Source of the DNA: Euglena gracilis
Taxonomy: Eukaryota; Euglenida; Euglenophyceae; Euglenales
Assembly (NCBI GenBank): GCA_039621445.1
Contig: CP154955.1
Span: 31,204,542-31,268,541, forward strand
Reading direction: 5' to 3'
DNA: 64,000 nt
Each line of letters opens with the position of its first letter. Position 1 is the stretch's first letter. The position numbers were made by a program, and so were the translations under genes. The notes under the pieces are model-generated. The model was not told where the DNA came from and did not search any database. It saw nothing but the letters and a program-made list of their open reading frames with translations. This document shows, piece by piece, positions 1-13,059 of the stretch.

Positions 1-477
1 CCCCCCCCCCCCAGGGAGTGTACACCCACCCAAAATCAGCCGAATATGGTGAAAAAAAAATTCCAGCCCGGCCTTTGGCTGGGCAAAAAACTGACCCACG
101 GAGAACCACCCTCCTCCGGGGTCGCTGGACCCCACCCACCCACTCGCGAAAACCCACCCCCCACCCAGGGGAAGGGTTCACACAGGAGTTAAATGAATAT
201 ATGGCACACGAACCATGGCTCTCCTTTAAGCAGAAAAAAATGAAGTTTAATTTAATATTTATAATATAATAGCAATATAATATTTATATAATTTAAAACA
301 TAATTTTTTATCAGCGCAAACATTTTGGACAGATGGACCGCCCAATAGGAACCCACAAGGGGGGGGGCAGACTTCGTGTGTCCGCATCCCCCCTCCGAGA
401 TCCCAGAGAGCACGAAAGTCCTGTTCAACCCCTCTGCCCGCACACACGCACTCCTGCTCCCCTCCAGCGCCGCACAC
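1..477. other. Left edge, no gene seen
   Basis: A C-tract is followed by an AT-rich stretch around 240-310 and G-tracts near 360. No convincing exon was found. The next 3' exon of the discoidin-like gene must lie further left, outside the window. Confidence 0.4.
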
Positions 478-3465
478 CTGGAAGTTCCAGCTGATCGGGT
501 CGCGGCTGGGGCTGCCGTCGGCGGTGCGCCAGGCGTAGGACTGCACCTTGGCCCCAGGGCTGGACGGGAAGGGTCTGGTGGGGGGTCCGCCCCCTTCGAC
601 CCACCACCCATAGGACTCATATGGTGCCGGGGATTCCCGGTCAGCCCTGCTTGGACCGGATGCCCAGGTCAACCTCGAGGTCCACGGGGAAATCGCAGTC
701 CTTGCGCAGGAACTTCGTGTACGGGTTGCCGTCCAGCACCTGTGAGACAAGGTGGCCGGGGGGGGGGGGGGGGCTTGCGTGGCCTGACTGGCTCGGCACA
801 GCAAAATCCATAGCGTGGGGTGCAGTTCCAAAGGCTGGGGATGTAACATGGGACTGCTTCTGTTGTGTAACGTGTATGGTTATGCTACCAAAGATCTGGA
901 CACAAATCCGGCTGCACGCATGCCTAAACACAGTGTGCACGCAAACGGGTAACTCCAAATTAACTGAATTAATCAGTTAATTAGTTCGTTATTAAATACT
1001 GCGATTGCAAGCAGGGTTCAAAGACAAGTAACAGTGGGTAAGAGACGGGGCAGGAGGGAAGGGGAGGGCCACCCACCCGCTGGGCAGCCTCGCCCTCCTC
1101 GCACTGCCCGAAGGAGCTGCACATGGCGACGGCCAGGCCGGTGTCGATCACCTGCCGAAGGGTCGGGAGGGGCGGCCCACCCCCGATGAGGCTGGGTCGG
1201 AATTCGTTCTGCCCCCCCCCCCCAGGGTCTGTTCCATATTTGACAAAAAAACAATTAGCTCGGTCCCTCTTCCTGGTCGGCGAACCATTTATTTCCCAAC
1301 CACCGCCACCCCCTCCCCCTAAACAGAGAGATTAGATCAGGTCAGTGTTCACCCCCCACTCACCCTCCTTTCAGATGCGTGTGCCCCTTGCCGGGAGGTT
1401 CTCCTCTCCCAACCCACCGGCCTGAACCCGCTCCATTTTGGTGGTGCTTGCATTTTTTTGCGCCAAATTCTCTCGGCCGGAGGGGGCCGGGCTTGATCCC
1501 AGCTACCAACCAGGGGCAGCAGGCACAGAGGACGATTTCCCGGAAAATGGCCGAAATGCACAGATGCATGAGAAAGGGTGGCGCAAGCAAATGCCTTGAA
1601 AAATATTCATGGATGAGGAAATGGCAGGGCCAACTTTGTCGCTCAAAAATCCACCAAAGAAAAACGTTGAAGTTGACAACTTTTGAGACTGAGGATCTGA
1701 GGTGGCTCAGGGAAGAGGCAAAACACATCAGTTCAGCAGCTGTTTCGAACTCCGCTGCTCGTAGTGTTTTCTACCACAATGCAGGTTGCCGCAGCCCCCC
1801 CACAGTGTGGGTGCAGGCAACTCCATTGGTGCACCTGATCTCGCTCGTCGAAGAGCAAGAATTCCGAGAGGTGCACTGCAGGCCCTTCGTCATCGTTGGG
1901 GTCGTCGGTTCTGGAGGAGAACCATGAGCCACTTTCCAATTTGAGCACACTTCTCTTTCTTTTGGCGCACAAATATTTATAAAACGCATTGCGACTGAGG
2001 ATGCACACGCTTTTGTTGTAGTTCCGAAGAAATAAAATATTAATTCAGTTAATTCCTCCTTGAAATGTATACCGCAAAATTAAGGCCATTTATGTGTCGT
2101 TTCTTCCCTAATGACGACGGCAATCTGTCACTGCTGACAACAGTGGTCTGATGGCGAGATATTGACTGAATGCTCCTCTTTTGGGAGTCGATCAAAGACA
2201 TTGTGGACTGTTACAAAAAATAATTTCCAAGGTGCTGAATAGAATTGCTGCGATAAAACACGATTCCACAGAACACCAGAGGGGACTCGGACCGAATGGC
2301 GGTGATCTTCATCCGGCACTTCTGGAACTCGAAGCACTTCCCGTACTCGATCCCCACGATGGGCTCCTGCGCGGGGGGCCCCGTCAACATGTAGCGGAGC
2401 TCGGGCTGCGACTCCAGGACCACGAAGTCTTCCACAGGCTGGGGCTGGCCACCCCCTCCCCCGCAAGGGGGAAACTCGGAGCAGCCTGGAGTGCCTGGGC
2501 AGGCAGGCACCCCCAAGGGGAGGGGGTCAGGTGTGCCTTAAACCCCAGCCTGGTCCCCCGGGGGGTTCGAGGCGGTCCGCAGGTCGGCGGGGAGGTCGTA
2601 GTAGGACTTGAAGAAGGGGTTGCGGTTGATGTGGCCCCGCAGGCCCTCGTACGGCGACGCGAACCCGTCGCTCGTGGGGTAGTGCTCCGGCGGCAGCGGC
2701 AGGTCCTGCCCCCCCACGCCGGGGTGCACCTGCAGCTGGCCCTGGGGGACCGGGCCGGGGGGTCGTCGCCAGGGTGGAATGACCCGGACAACTGGCTTGA
2801 GGCCTAGTGGGGGGGTGGGGGTCATGCAGGGGGGAGGCTGTCGGGGGGAGTTAGGGGGGTGGAAGGCTGCCCGCTGCCAGGGTGGGGGATTCACAACGGT
2901 TCGTTGCTGCGGCTGCCCGTTGCTCAGCATGAGCTCCCCACCCAAAAAAAAAAAACCAAGACCATGTATCACACACATGGCAGCATCGCATGAAGCGCCG
3001 AAGGAAAAGCTTTCGTGCTTTTGGGAACACGAAAAACGATGGGGTTTTGTTCAGTTCTGAGTCGGTCCAGAAAATTGCCTCAAAAATAAACTCCCTGGAG
3101 CAGGGTCCGGCAACCGACCCAAAAGACCCAAATCTTACACTTGGAGTGCAACATAAATAAATGGCATCCGTCAAATAAAGCATAATTGGAAATTTCCAAA
3201 GTGTTGGGTTGTGACAAACATATGTGTTGTGAAAAGTGTTGTGAAAGACAAAAATATTTAAGTGAAAACAAGATGATTTATACTCTGGTGATGAAACATG
3301 CAACGGCGCACCTGAGATGGTGTCAGAGACGGCTGCGAGTAAAGTTGTGGTTGTGGTTGTGGCTGTGCAGCATAGGCTGCCTGGGGTTGATTGTCCGTTG
3401 GAGAAACCTCACGGTACTCGACGTTCAGAACTCTTCCACCGTATGGCGCCACCATTTTTTCCACC
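478..3465 (-). CDS. Discoidin (F5/8C)-like domain protein, partial
   Basis: Multi-exon gene read right to left. Exons seen: 3312-3465 (Pro/Gln-rich, begins after CTTTGCAG), about 2545-2741, about 2280-2438, 1835-1910, 1077-1151, about 648-739 and 478-540. Several carry clean borders, for example CAG|GTGCAC after 1835 and CAG|GTGTGC after 478. Read together, the last five give the order expected of an F5/8C-like carbohydrate- or surface-binding domain: a CRMKITAIRS strand, DEGPAVHLSEFLLFD, VLDGNPYTKFL, then SYAWRTADGSPSRDPISW. The family usually continues with a GSNDG-like strand, which would be off the window. The first exon seen begins at an acceptor, so the true start is upstream and unknown. 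The domain call is by motif order only; cell location is not determined. Confidence 0.65.
2985..3160 (+). repeat. Decayed copy of the AATAAGACC family
   Basis: Lies in an intron of the discoidin-like gene. The order GAAGCGCCGAAGGAAAA, TTTTGGGAACACGAAAAA, GTCGGTCCAGAAAA, then CAACCGACCCAAAA matches the copies at 41835-42262 and 56490-56952, with many substitutions and loss of the C-tract ends. Confidence 0.6.
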
Positions 3466-5751
3466 TGCAAAGCAGACGGTATTTTGCGCGGTGTGAAGTG
3501 TTCGAGAACTGCCAGATCAGGTCAGAAACACCCCCAATTACGGGGCCAGGGCAGTAGGCATCAGGATGGTGGCACGTTAGTGTGAGTGTGGGGGGGGGGG
3601 GTGTTGCTGGCAGCTGAAAGGGCTGGTGTCAGGACCGTGCTAGAGGATTGGGTTTCAGGAACACGGTGTGCATTGCTCAGTGGCTCAAATGGAATGTGCG
3701 TTGAATCTGGCCCGTCTCAGTTCGAAAACTGGGTCTTTTGGGGCCGTTGGGAGGATGACGCACAAAACGAGCATTCTTGTTGGGTGAAGCAGCCAGAATT
3801 TTCAGTCAGTCAGGATCTGCTTCTTGGGACAATGTGAGAACTGCATGCCAAAAGGCCCCTCCCTCATTTGCATTTCTGCTTTTAGCGGCCTCCAGCATGG
3901 TGGAGGATGCATATTTTGAACCCTCGACACACTGTTCTAGTCACCATTTTGGGCAGGGTTTATTGGCTTGAACACAAACCCCAAAACACCCCATGTCGAA
4001 ATTAGCATACGTCTTCCAGACCTATCGGTTTTGATTGAATGTGAACAGTCCTCCCACAGCATCAATTCAATCAGGTGTTAGTTAAAATGAGAAAAAAATA
4101 ATGAAAAAAAGTGTAATGAGCACGTTGCCTTGAAAAGAAAATTGCAGAAATGGAGGATTTGACGCCTTTTTGGATTGGATGTGCAATCCCCTCTCCTTAT
4201 GCAACCGCCATCGGCGCAAAAAAAAAGACACTTTGCAGCACAAGGAGTACAGTAATTATTGTTGAGTTCTAAAAATTATCAGACATTGACATTGTTGGGC
4301 AGTTAATTTTGAAACTGGGGTGTCTAAAAATCTTGAAATCAAAAAACCTCCGAAGGATTGTACCAAGAATAATTTGGAGGGTTCCACCCCGCACCACGCC
4401 AGAGCATACATGTCTTCAAGGACCCAGCTTGATTGCTGGGCTGGGGCTAGAAATATGGGTTGGCTTGAAATTTGGGCTGGCTAGCCCGCCCTCCCCCCCC
4501 AGGGGGGGGGGGTCCCGTCTGAGCCGGGCTGGGCTGGGCTGAAATCGGACAACTGCCCAGAAAATGACCTACAAAACACAGTTTTGAAAAAAATGAGCAT
4601 CTGGCAACCCCAAAAACTCCCAAAAAAAAATCCCAAAAAACACCGTTTTTGGCTGGACCCTCCAAAAAGGGGCTGGGCAATCAGGGCTAGCAGCACCCCC
4701 TGGCAGGGGGGGGGGGGGGCTGGCCCAAAATCGGGGCCGGCTGTAGCTGCCCCCAGGAGGGGAGGTCTGCAAAGCCTGAAAGAGATGTATGCACCACAGG
4801 CAACCCACTCAAAAAAAAAACCTGCACAGGTGGGGTATTATTGGGGCGTTTTGTCATGAAGTTCGCGACATGGTTGCAAGCAGCAGATCCTCTGTGAGCG
4901 CGCCCAGCAGAACAGCGGATTCTAGAACGCAACATGAAAAAAATGAGAAAACGAAACATTGAAGGTTTCCCACAGTGGCATTCCTGCAGTGTTAGCTGGT
5001 TTTGCACATGGCTCCCACTGGCCACTGCAATGGCGGCTCATGGCACCCCTGGACCAGTCAAAATCAGGAACAACCAATTAAAAGCCAAATACCCCCCCAC
5101 TAATGGTCATAATATTTGCAACAAACTTTAAGGAAAACCCTGATCAACCAGGGACGAGGCAAAATGATGAAGAATTCGAAAACAAGCTTTCAAAAAAAAA
5201 GTGGAAGTAAAAATCAAACATCTTCAAATTTAATAGAAAAGGAGACTAATTTAAGAAGCATGCACACCGGCTGTTAGCAGCAAAAACTTATCATCGAAGA
5301 AAAGTCACCGTTTGAGTTTCTCGCAGACCGAAAAAAAACCCCATTCCCCGGCTTTGCTTGTGGTGATGACCACAAATTTCAGGGAAAGCGCTGGGGTTTA
5401 CCATGGTATAGGTCCTGTGGAGTACCCACCACAATTCCAAAAGGAGAGTGTTCGGGTTCGACCCCAGCGTTGCCTTCAACCCTCCATCCCTCGAGGCAAA
5501 AGCTTATGAGCTGCTGCAGGGCAACGTTGAACGGATGGACACTTCAGCACCACACCATACTTTGTGAAGACGAACATCGACAGAATCATGAACGTTTGCA
5601 TTGGGTGGTTGGTCAGAGTCAGATGACAAACAAGAGAGGGAAGAAGAGGGAAAGGGAAAGGCTGAGGCTGGTGTGGGGGAAAGGGCAACAGTTGGATTTC
5701 GTGCCAGTTGACTGTGCTGCGGTGGGCCCTGTGGGGTGGGGGGGGGGGGCG
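3466..5751. other. Intergenic or intronic DNA between two minus genes
   Basis: Mostly AT-rich with scattered homopolymers and one GGGCTGG-family repeat. No open frame shows protein-like composition. The 5' end of the discoidin-like gene and the 3' untranslated region of the coiled-coil gene must lie here. Confidence 0.4.
4440..4780 (+). repeat. GGGCTGG-family dispersed repeat
   Basis: Begins with GGGCTGG words and a C/G tract. The core reads GACCTACAAAACACAG, then AAAAAATGAGCATCTGGCAA, then CCCCAAAAA. The same core is found in direct orientation at 12665-12960. A looser relative is at 41385-41770. No coding content. Confidence 0.65.
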
Positions 5752-7794
5752 TCAGCCGCTGGTGTACTTGCGCAGCAGCTCCTCGCGATGCTGCTGCTTC
5801 CGCTCCGCGTCGGCACCATGCAACCTCCACGGATCGGACAGTATCTCAAGTACTCAACTTTTCTGAAAAAGTCAATAACATTTTTGAGACCCCCCCCCCG
5901 TCCTATGGGTCTCACAGGACGACCATGGGTCGGGGGTTGGGCGGGGGGATCATCAGGAAAGTGTTCCGGAATGGCCATGAAAAAGCTGTGAAATCCTCCA
6001 CAGCTGATGATACACCCTTGGGGGAGATCAACGGTCTCCCCGCCCACCATTGATGGGTTGTTCAGGATTCCAGTTCTTCCAGTGCAGCCCTGGGTGTCGG
6101 CCAGTGAGTCAAGGCGTTGCCTGATCCGCATTGTACAGCCGTTGGACGCAGTCCTCCGCCTCCTGGGGGGACCGCCGGACGGCCGTTTGCCTGCCAGGGG
6201 GCGGAAAGCGTCGGGATTGGCAGCGGTTGGAACCTTCCGGTCATACCACAGTTGATCGGAACTGCAGAGCACAGAGCCCCACAGAGGTCGGTCGCCTTCT
6301 GATTGGCGACGCATGCGCCCGCCCCCTGTGGCTCCGGCTGGACCGGGCAGCCGGGTCCCAACCGGGGTCAGCGACCCGACTCCCACGCCAACCCCCAACT
6401 CAGGCAGGCAGCGCGGATCCGGTGGGCGAGGGCGACGGCGGGCTAACGTTCAGCCACGAAAGTTGCGCTGGGGGTCCTGCGTGCCTCCCATTGCCGGCCA
6501 GACCCCCCCACACTGGCGACCAGAGGCCCACTCCCCTCCCCACCCAACACACCGGTCGGGGGCATATTTGTGGGTCAGCTTCGCCATCAGGGTCACATCC
6601 TCCTGCGCCGGCTTGTAGAGAAGGTTGTTGACGAGGGCCTGGGGGGGGGACATTCTAAACAGGATTTCTCGGGTATAGGTGGGATTAGGATTAGGATTAG
6701 AAGTGCCCCACATGCCTGCAATGCCCAAGGTCGACAGGGCCGCAATAGCCCTGCCTCCAAGGGGCCTACCCGGGGCCCAGACAGTGAAGAGTGTGGTACA
6801 GGATGGTGGCCTGTGCTGTGGGCACGGCGGTGGGGATGCACAAGGGTGGAGGGGTTCGGTAAGGCGCTGAAAATGATTTCCCCAACTGTCCCGATTGTTA
6901 CATTGTCAAGCTGTGACGACGTGTTAGCTGCAGGGGGGAGGGTGGGGATGGGCAGCATGCTGGAACACGGGTGACGGGGCTGGTTTCATTGGCGGGGACG
7001 GGAAAGCCGCAGGGGGCCAAGAGGTGCTCCAAGGTTGATGTTCGTCGAGGGCCAGGGTGTGAACATCGAGAGGACGACGGCCACAGTGGACCGAGGGAAC
7101 ATCGAGAGGACGACGGCCGCGGTGGACCGAGAGCGGGGGGGGGGGGGGGGCGGGCAGCCAGGATGGTGGCGGTTGCAGCCACAGGGGGGACAAAGAAGCC
7201 CGGGGCCAGGCATGGCTGTCCTGCAGAGGGCTGGGTCTGAAGTGAGGTGTCCGGAGTGGCAGGTGGGGGGTGTCCACCTCATCCCAGGAGGTACACAGTT
7301 AGCCGTACCCCCCGGGCGGAGTGGGGGCCGTTTCTCCCCTACGCCATGGAGAGGTTGGGTTCCGCTGGGGTCCCGGATGTAGGGGTTGGGTATTGGGGGG
7401 ACCTCATTCGATGGGGGGGGGGGACGGTCGGCTGTCTGGCTGGACCACGTGGGGCTGGAAACCAACCCCGACAAAACACCAGAATTGAGCTGGGTGCCCC
7501 TGTTTTCAAACCAGTGCCTTTCTCCAGCCGGCAGGCTGGACCTCCGGGGGTCCCTAAGAAAACCTGAGAAACCTTCACGGAGGGACTGAGGTGGACTGGA
7601 CTAATGGACTGAGGGTGGACTGGCCGGGTTCTGTCCCCGTGGATAGGCAAAAATGGGTGAAACGACAAATCCGCTTCGTAGAGAAGAAAGAAATTTCAAA
7701 AGCTTCTGGTTACAACTGAAAAGGCCAGCGTCTTGGCATCCCACCAAAGAAATGCCCAATATGTTGTGCCGAAATGCGCATTTGCACGTGCACG

Positions 7795-7842
<48 letters not shown>

Positions 7843-7853
7843 CACACATACAC

Positions 7854-7884
<31 letters not shown>

Positions 7885-8908
7885 TGAGGACTCGCTTTCA
7901 CACAGCCATTGACACCTGTCCACCCCACACCTGCTCCGCAGCCTTGGAAGGCAGCTTCCTTTGCCTCAGCGGTGGGACGGCAGCCTGCATGGCGACCTCC
8001 TCCCGGCGGTAGAACTCGTCGGCCTTCTGCCACCGCTGGTGGTACAGGCGGCTGATCATCGCCGCCTCCTGCGCCTGCGGCAGGAACCGAGGTGGGGAGC
8101 AGCCTGGAATGAATTCACTCGCCCCCCGCACAAGTCACTTCTGGGAACTGAAGACACTTTGGGTGATACACCACACCCAGGCTTCTTTTTACCAACCCCA
8201 GGAGGTGGCTTGTGCTACGGGGTGCCTGCCCATATACCAGGCGCACCCCCTGGGGGGTCGGTTTTGGGCCTGCCAATTTCTCCTTGAAAAGGAAATTTTG
8301 GTTCCCCAAGGCCTTCGGTACAATAGCATCTCCCACCCCAAAACCCAATCTCCCGGAGGGGGGTGAACTAGTTTAAAAAAAAAAACTAGATAGAAAACGT
8401 CGTTTTTGGCTCCAATCGGCCCATTCCGCGCTGCAAAATGACCGCTCGCCGCGGCCGTTTTCGGCCGTCTCGACCTCCGCCGCCCTTCGCCTGTTTGTTG
8501 TGAAGGATCGCAGACGCCGAGACCCCTTTTCCACCGCGGCCGGGGTGAAGAAACCTGCCCACAGACAACCTCTGTTGCAAGTCAGCTGCTGTCCTTTAAT
8601 TCCCAAAAATTATTAAAGACTTTACCGGTTTTGGGCAAATTATTTTAGTCAAAAAGGCTGGTAGGGCCACCTGGGAGGTGGGAAGCCCCCCCCACCTCAC
8701 CACCAACCACTTTTAAAGAAAGAACTGCTCTTGGTGCGGTGTGGGTGGATCAGCCTTGAACGGCCCAGAGACGTGTTCATCGCATATCACAGAAGCCCGT
8801 GCCACACTTCATAAAACTATTCCCTCCGCCTAGACCATTCCCCATTCAACACATTGTGGCACACCCCCATCTCCTTCCATCCCCCCCACACCCACCCACA
8901 CACACGTG

Positions 8909-8955
<47 letters not shown>

Positions 8956-9180
8956 ACACCCACAACACACGCGCGCGCGCGCACACACACACACACCCCA
9001 GTAACACACCTTGGGTAGCGGGTGGGTGTGCAGCAAGGGGGGCAGGTGAGGGCCCGCATCGCCAGCATCAGCGGGCCGGGGGGGCGGGCGGTACATCCGC
9101 TCCCGGGCGTCGTCCCGCACCCCCGGCCGCGACTTCTCCGCCGGCGGCGGTTCCGGGGTCTCCGCCCGCACCGCAGCCAC
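5752..9180 (-). CDS. Coiled-coil protein with RLY-type repeats
   Basis: Exons with good borders: 9010-9180 (171 bp, CTGCCCCAG| to AAG|GTGTGT), 7931-8074 (144 bp, CTGCCGCAG| to CAG|GTGTGG) and 6553-6638 (C-rich acceptor, CG|GTGTGT). A further exon lies near 6070-6165 and a final exon at 5752-5830 ends in a TGA. Translated exons contain MISRLYHQRWQKADEFYRRE, ALVNNLLYKPAQEDV and EDCVQRLYNADQ, then end KQQHREELLRKYTSG. The recurring RLY/LLY followed by charged helix resembles the repeat seen in many algal and ciliate coiled-coil proteins; that comparison is inference. The first exon is Pro/Arg-rich and probably disordered. The start is not located; weak exon-like stretches near 9243-9330 and 10435-10540 might belong upstream. 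Confidence 0.6.
7796..7884. repeat. (CA)n microsatellite
   Basis: Nearly pure CA dinucleotides with a short interruption, inside an intron of the coiled-coil gene. Confidence 0.95.
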
Positions 9181-9490
9181 CTGGGGCAGCAGCGGGGTGC
9201 CAAGCGTTGCCTTTGTACTACTAATGGCTTGAGCGCCTACGGGAGGGCGAGGACAGAGCACACGCGAACGATGGTGGCATACACCTCATTCTCGCCCCCT
9301 CCCTGCGTGCAAACGACTTTGCACTGCCCGGAAAAAACCCAATGTCAGCGTTAAAAGAAGAAAAATGTCGACTTTCAAAAAAAGAATTTTGAATATGATG
9401 ACAGCACCTGATGCAAATTATTTTAGTCAAAAAGGCTGGTAGGGCCACCCGGGAGGTGGGAAGCCCCCCCCCCACCTCACCACCAACCAC
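8635..9490. repeat. Pair of 75-bp direct repeats
   Basis: The segments 8635-8710 and 9413-9490 are near identical (TTTTAGTCAAAAAGGCTGGT, then GGGCCACC, then a C-tract and CCTCACCACCAACCAC). They flank the exon at 9010-9180 and a (CA)n tract. They could be remnants of a local duplication or ends of an inserted segment. Confidence 0.8.
8887..8998. repeat. (CA)n/(CG)n microsatellite
   Basis: CA-rich tract with an internal GCGCGCGC run. It lies just 3' of the exon at 9010-9180 as read on the minus strand, so it starts the intron. Confidence 0.95.
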
Positions 9491-10894
9491 CATAGAACTT
9501 TTGGAAAGATTTTTTAACAGAATCTCCAAAAGTGCCAACAATTGTTTTCTCAGAAAAATCGCCCCTGAAAAATGGGAGAGGTGGGTTTGAACAGCTTTTT
9601 GTAACCAGGAGGGGGGTCTGACACAGGTTTCCAAACTCGTTCAGCCCTGGTGTGAGGAGGGGGGGGGAGAACAGAAAATTTCAAAAATTACGGGGGAAAA
9701 ACATTGCGGGAAATTGCAAAACTGTGGAAACTGCAGGGGAATAGATATTAGGAGAGTGCACATTACTGCAAGAGGGTACGCACAAAAAATTCACCAGTGG
9801 GTACCCAAATTACAAAAAAAACGTGTTTTGGGGAGTGAAAACATTTTTAAAAAAAGAATGACAGTTCAAAAACACACACAATGTTGAAGAACATGGAACT
9901 TGTTAGGCGAAAAAATCCAAAAATGAAAAGCATTTGAGGAAAAGCTGAGTGAAAATTTTGGTCCAAAATGCAGGAATTTTCCAAGTTGGAATCATTCCCA
10001 GCTTCAGAACTTCAAAGAAACACAAACCACCAATTTAGCCAAAATTAAAGAAAATCACAGCAAAAAAAGTGCTTGAGTCCTCCTTGCACACCATTCAAGG
10101 AATGGCCATCATTGCATCTTTCATGTTAATTCAATGCCGAGAAAAAGATTTGGGAAAGAAAAAACACTGCGGGAAAGTGGTGGAAATTCTGGGAAGTTGT
10201 GGAATTGCGGAATAATTGCAGACAGCATTAACCCCCTGCCTGTGGCCTGGAGGCGAACAAGAAAAGGGGGTGGGTCTGTTCTGGCGGGTTCCAAACAACC
10301 AGCCTCCGCCCCCCCCCCCCCGGAAACTGCCTCCAGCAAAGGACCACAGGACAGTTTCTTGGGGGGGGAGGTCTGGATCGAAGGGAAAAAATGACACTTC
10401 CACCCACCGGCCGATACAAAAAGGGAGGGGAGGGCCCATGCCGTGGGGTTCGGCCGCTGGCAGGGCATCCGCCGCTCCTCCGCCGGTGGCTGCTGGGCTG
10501 CCGCCATCGCCCGCCGCTCCTCCCCGGCAGGCGGGGGGGGGGGGGGGCTCACGGACGGCTGCCCAGAACGGGAGGTTGCCCGTTTCATGTGGAGTGCCCC
10601 CTCACCCACCTGTGTCCAAAAAAAGCAAACGTTGGGGGTGGGGGTAAACAGCAAACTCTTTTCTGGGGAACTGTTGGGTTTGGAGTCTCCCAACAACAGG
10701 CGATCCTTGGTGTGCCGCATCGGGGCCCGAGAACTTTCCCCGCACAAAAGAGGGGGGCTGGGCTCCGATAGGCGCAGCTGAGGTAGTTAAATGGGCAAGG
10801 TGTCCTTGTTGTGGCCTCCAGCAAGAAGTGTGATCTGTCCATGGTATTGAAAGCATTTGAGAAGTCACGCTATAGAAGTGGGGTTCGGCCACGC
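9491..10894. other. Non-coding stretch with one weak exon candidate
   Basis: About 9500-10130 is A-rich and low in coding signal. On the minus strand, 10435-10540 reads GEERRAMAAAQQ and PAEERRMPCQR after a C-tract acceptor-like sequence, which could be an exon, but the frame and the gene it belongs to are unclear. Confidence 0.3.
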
Positions 10895-13026
10895 TCAGCC
10901 CCCCCAATCCCCCGCCTGGCCGAGGGCGTCGGGGGTGGGCCGGGGCGGCGGGGGCCGGCGCCGCCGGGGCTTCGGGGCGGCGGCGATGGGCGGCGCGGCC
11001 TCCCCGAAGAGCAGCGCACCGGCCCGGGCCATGATGGCGTGCAGGGCTGCCTCGTCCGCCGGCCTGGGCGGGGGGGGGGGGGGGGGTGGTCGCTGTTGGA
11101 GAGGACCGGGGATGAGACCCAGTGGTGCCGGCTTCGCCAGCCGGCGGCCCGGACGGGGCCCAAGTGACTGCCACTTGGGGGCTCGCCGATGACCCCTCGG
11201 GTCGCCGCCATACAGCGCCGCTCCCTCCGTGGCGGGCCAGCTCGGCCAGGGTCCAGGGCAGCGGGCGCGACACACCGGAAGTGGTCCAGGCGGGACGCGG
11301 GGCCGGTTTGGCGGCTCAGGGGGTCGTAGGCGCGGTGGGGCCTGTTGGGGAGGCCGGGTTGATGGGCACCGGCGCCGCCACGGATGGACACCTGCGCTGC
11401 GGACTTTGGAGCCAATCAGACGAAATGCCCAAATGCAGCCCAATGTCCCGGTTGGGCGGACGCAGGCAAAAATGGGCAAAGAATTGGCTTTTTGAAGGGT
11501 TTTCGGTTTGAAGGGAGTGTGCTTGTTTTGTGTGTCGCAAAATAATTCGCCGAAAATAGAGGGAACCCCCCCCACCCCCTCGGGGGGGGGGGGGGGCACA
11601 CTCCCACCCAGGGTTGGATGGGAAGCCTTGAGGGGGGGGGGGGTCGGACCCCCCCTCCCGACAAGGGGGGGGGGGGGTCCGACCCCCCTCCTACCTCGAA
11701 ACTGAGGAGGGGCCGAAAACTTTTCGGTTTCATGGACGGGCAAAGGGCCGGAAATCGGGTCGAAATCGGTCAAAAATACCTGATTTTCCTTTGAAAATCG
11801 ATCCAAAATGCTCATTTTTTGAACATTTTTGGGGGGAAAACACCAACACATCAAAAAATGGGCAATATGGCCAAAAGTCAGCAAAAGGGGTGTTTTTGCT
11901 CATTTTCCGGCGCAGCGCCGGAAGAAAAAAATTTTCTGCCATTTTTGGCACCTGTCAGGGGGGGTGGGGGTCCGGACCCCCCTCCCAACATCTGGGGGGG
12001 GGGGGGCCGGCCCCCCCCCCCAACCCCTCACCCCCCAGGGGGGGGGGGGTGGTCGGGACACCCCCCTACCACCTACCTTAATACCGAAGGGCTTCCCATC
12101 CATCCCTGCCCCAACCCCCAGGTAACCAAACTTAAGAATATCCGTCCCAGGAACAGCGCTGCCACACGGACAGCGCTTGAAGATGGCTTTCCTGTCCTGT
12201 GGCTTGGTCTGCGGCCGTGGCTATGTTTAATGGGGTACCAAACTTCCCAGTGCTGCGGAAAGTACTTCCCTCTGGACCAGCACAGCCACAACCACCTGTA
12301 CACGAATACCTTTCCGGCGCGCCAGCATCCAGGGGGGCTGCGGGGTCCTCCAAGGATCTCTCGGGCGGCACCCACGGCGGCCGGGTGGATGGCACGACGC
12401 CGCCCGCTGTGTCGGACCTGAACGGAATGGAAGCACAACAACGACGCCACCGCCCACACATGTTTGTCCCGCACACGCACGCCCCCAGACACCAAAGCAT
12501 CCACTCAATGACGGTGCGACTCGGATCGACTCGGCACAAAAAAAAGCTGTCGCTATGCGTAGCTCAATTCGCGAGGTACAATCCGTTTTTTGCACATCCA
12601 CATCCATACATTCACAATAACAGCAACATCGTGAACAAGGACCGGAGGGGGGGGGGTTACTGGGCCAGGGCTGGAAATTTGGGCTTGCAGAATTTGGCCC
12701 GCCCCACCCCTGGGGGGAGGGGGGGCTGGACCCCAGCTGGGCATGAGCTGGGCCAGGCTGGGCTGAAAATGGGCAAGGGCCTAAAAAATGACCTGCAAAA
12801 CACAGGACCGAAAAAAATGAGCATCTGGCAACCCCAAAAACACATCCCCAAAACGCCATTTTGGCCACTTTTTAAAAAGTTTTGGCAGCGAGAATCTTTC
12901 GGCTGAACCCAGCAAAAAAGGGGCTGCGGCTGCGCCAAAAAAAAATGGGGCTGGCTGCAGCAACCCCCCCCCGAAACCCACGCACAGGCACCACCACGCC
13001 GGCACCCACACCCACACGCAGACATG

Positions 13027-13059
<33 letters not shown>

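Noticed and set aside
6679-6700. GGATTAGGATTAGGATTAG, a telomere-like triplet
   Set aside because: Only three units, internal to a gene region; too short to call a telomeric tract.
7653-8012. Thr/His-rich and Val/Cys-rich open frames over (CA)n tracts here and at 8887, 12882 and 28148
   Set aside because: They are translations of dinucleotide repeats with no exon borders.
10895-11884. Long Pro/Arg/Gly-rich frame of about 330 residues on the minus strand
   Set aside because: Most of it crosses C/G tracts of an inverted-repeat element. Only the short segments with splice borders were kept as exons.
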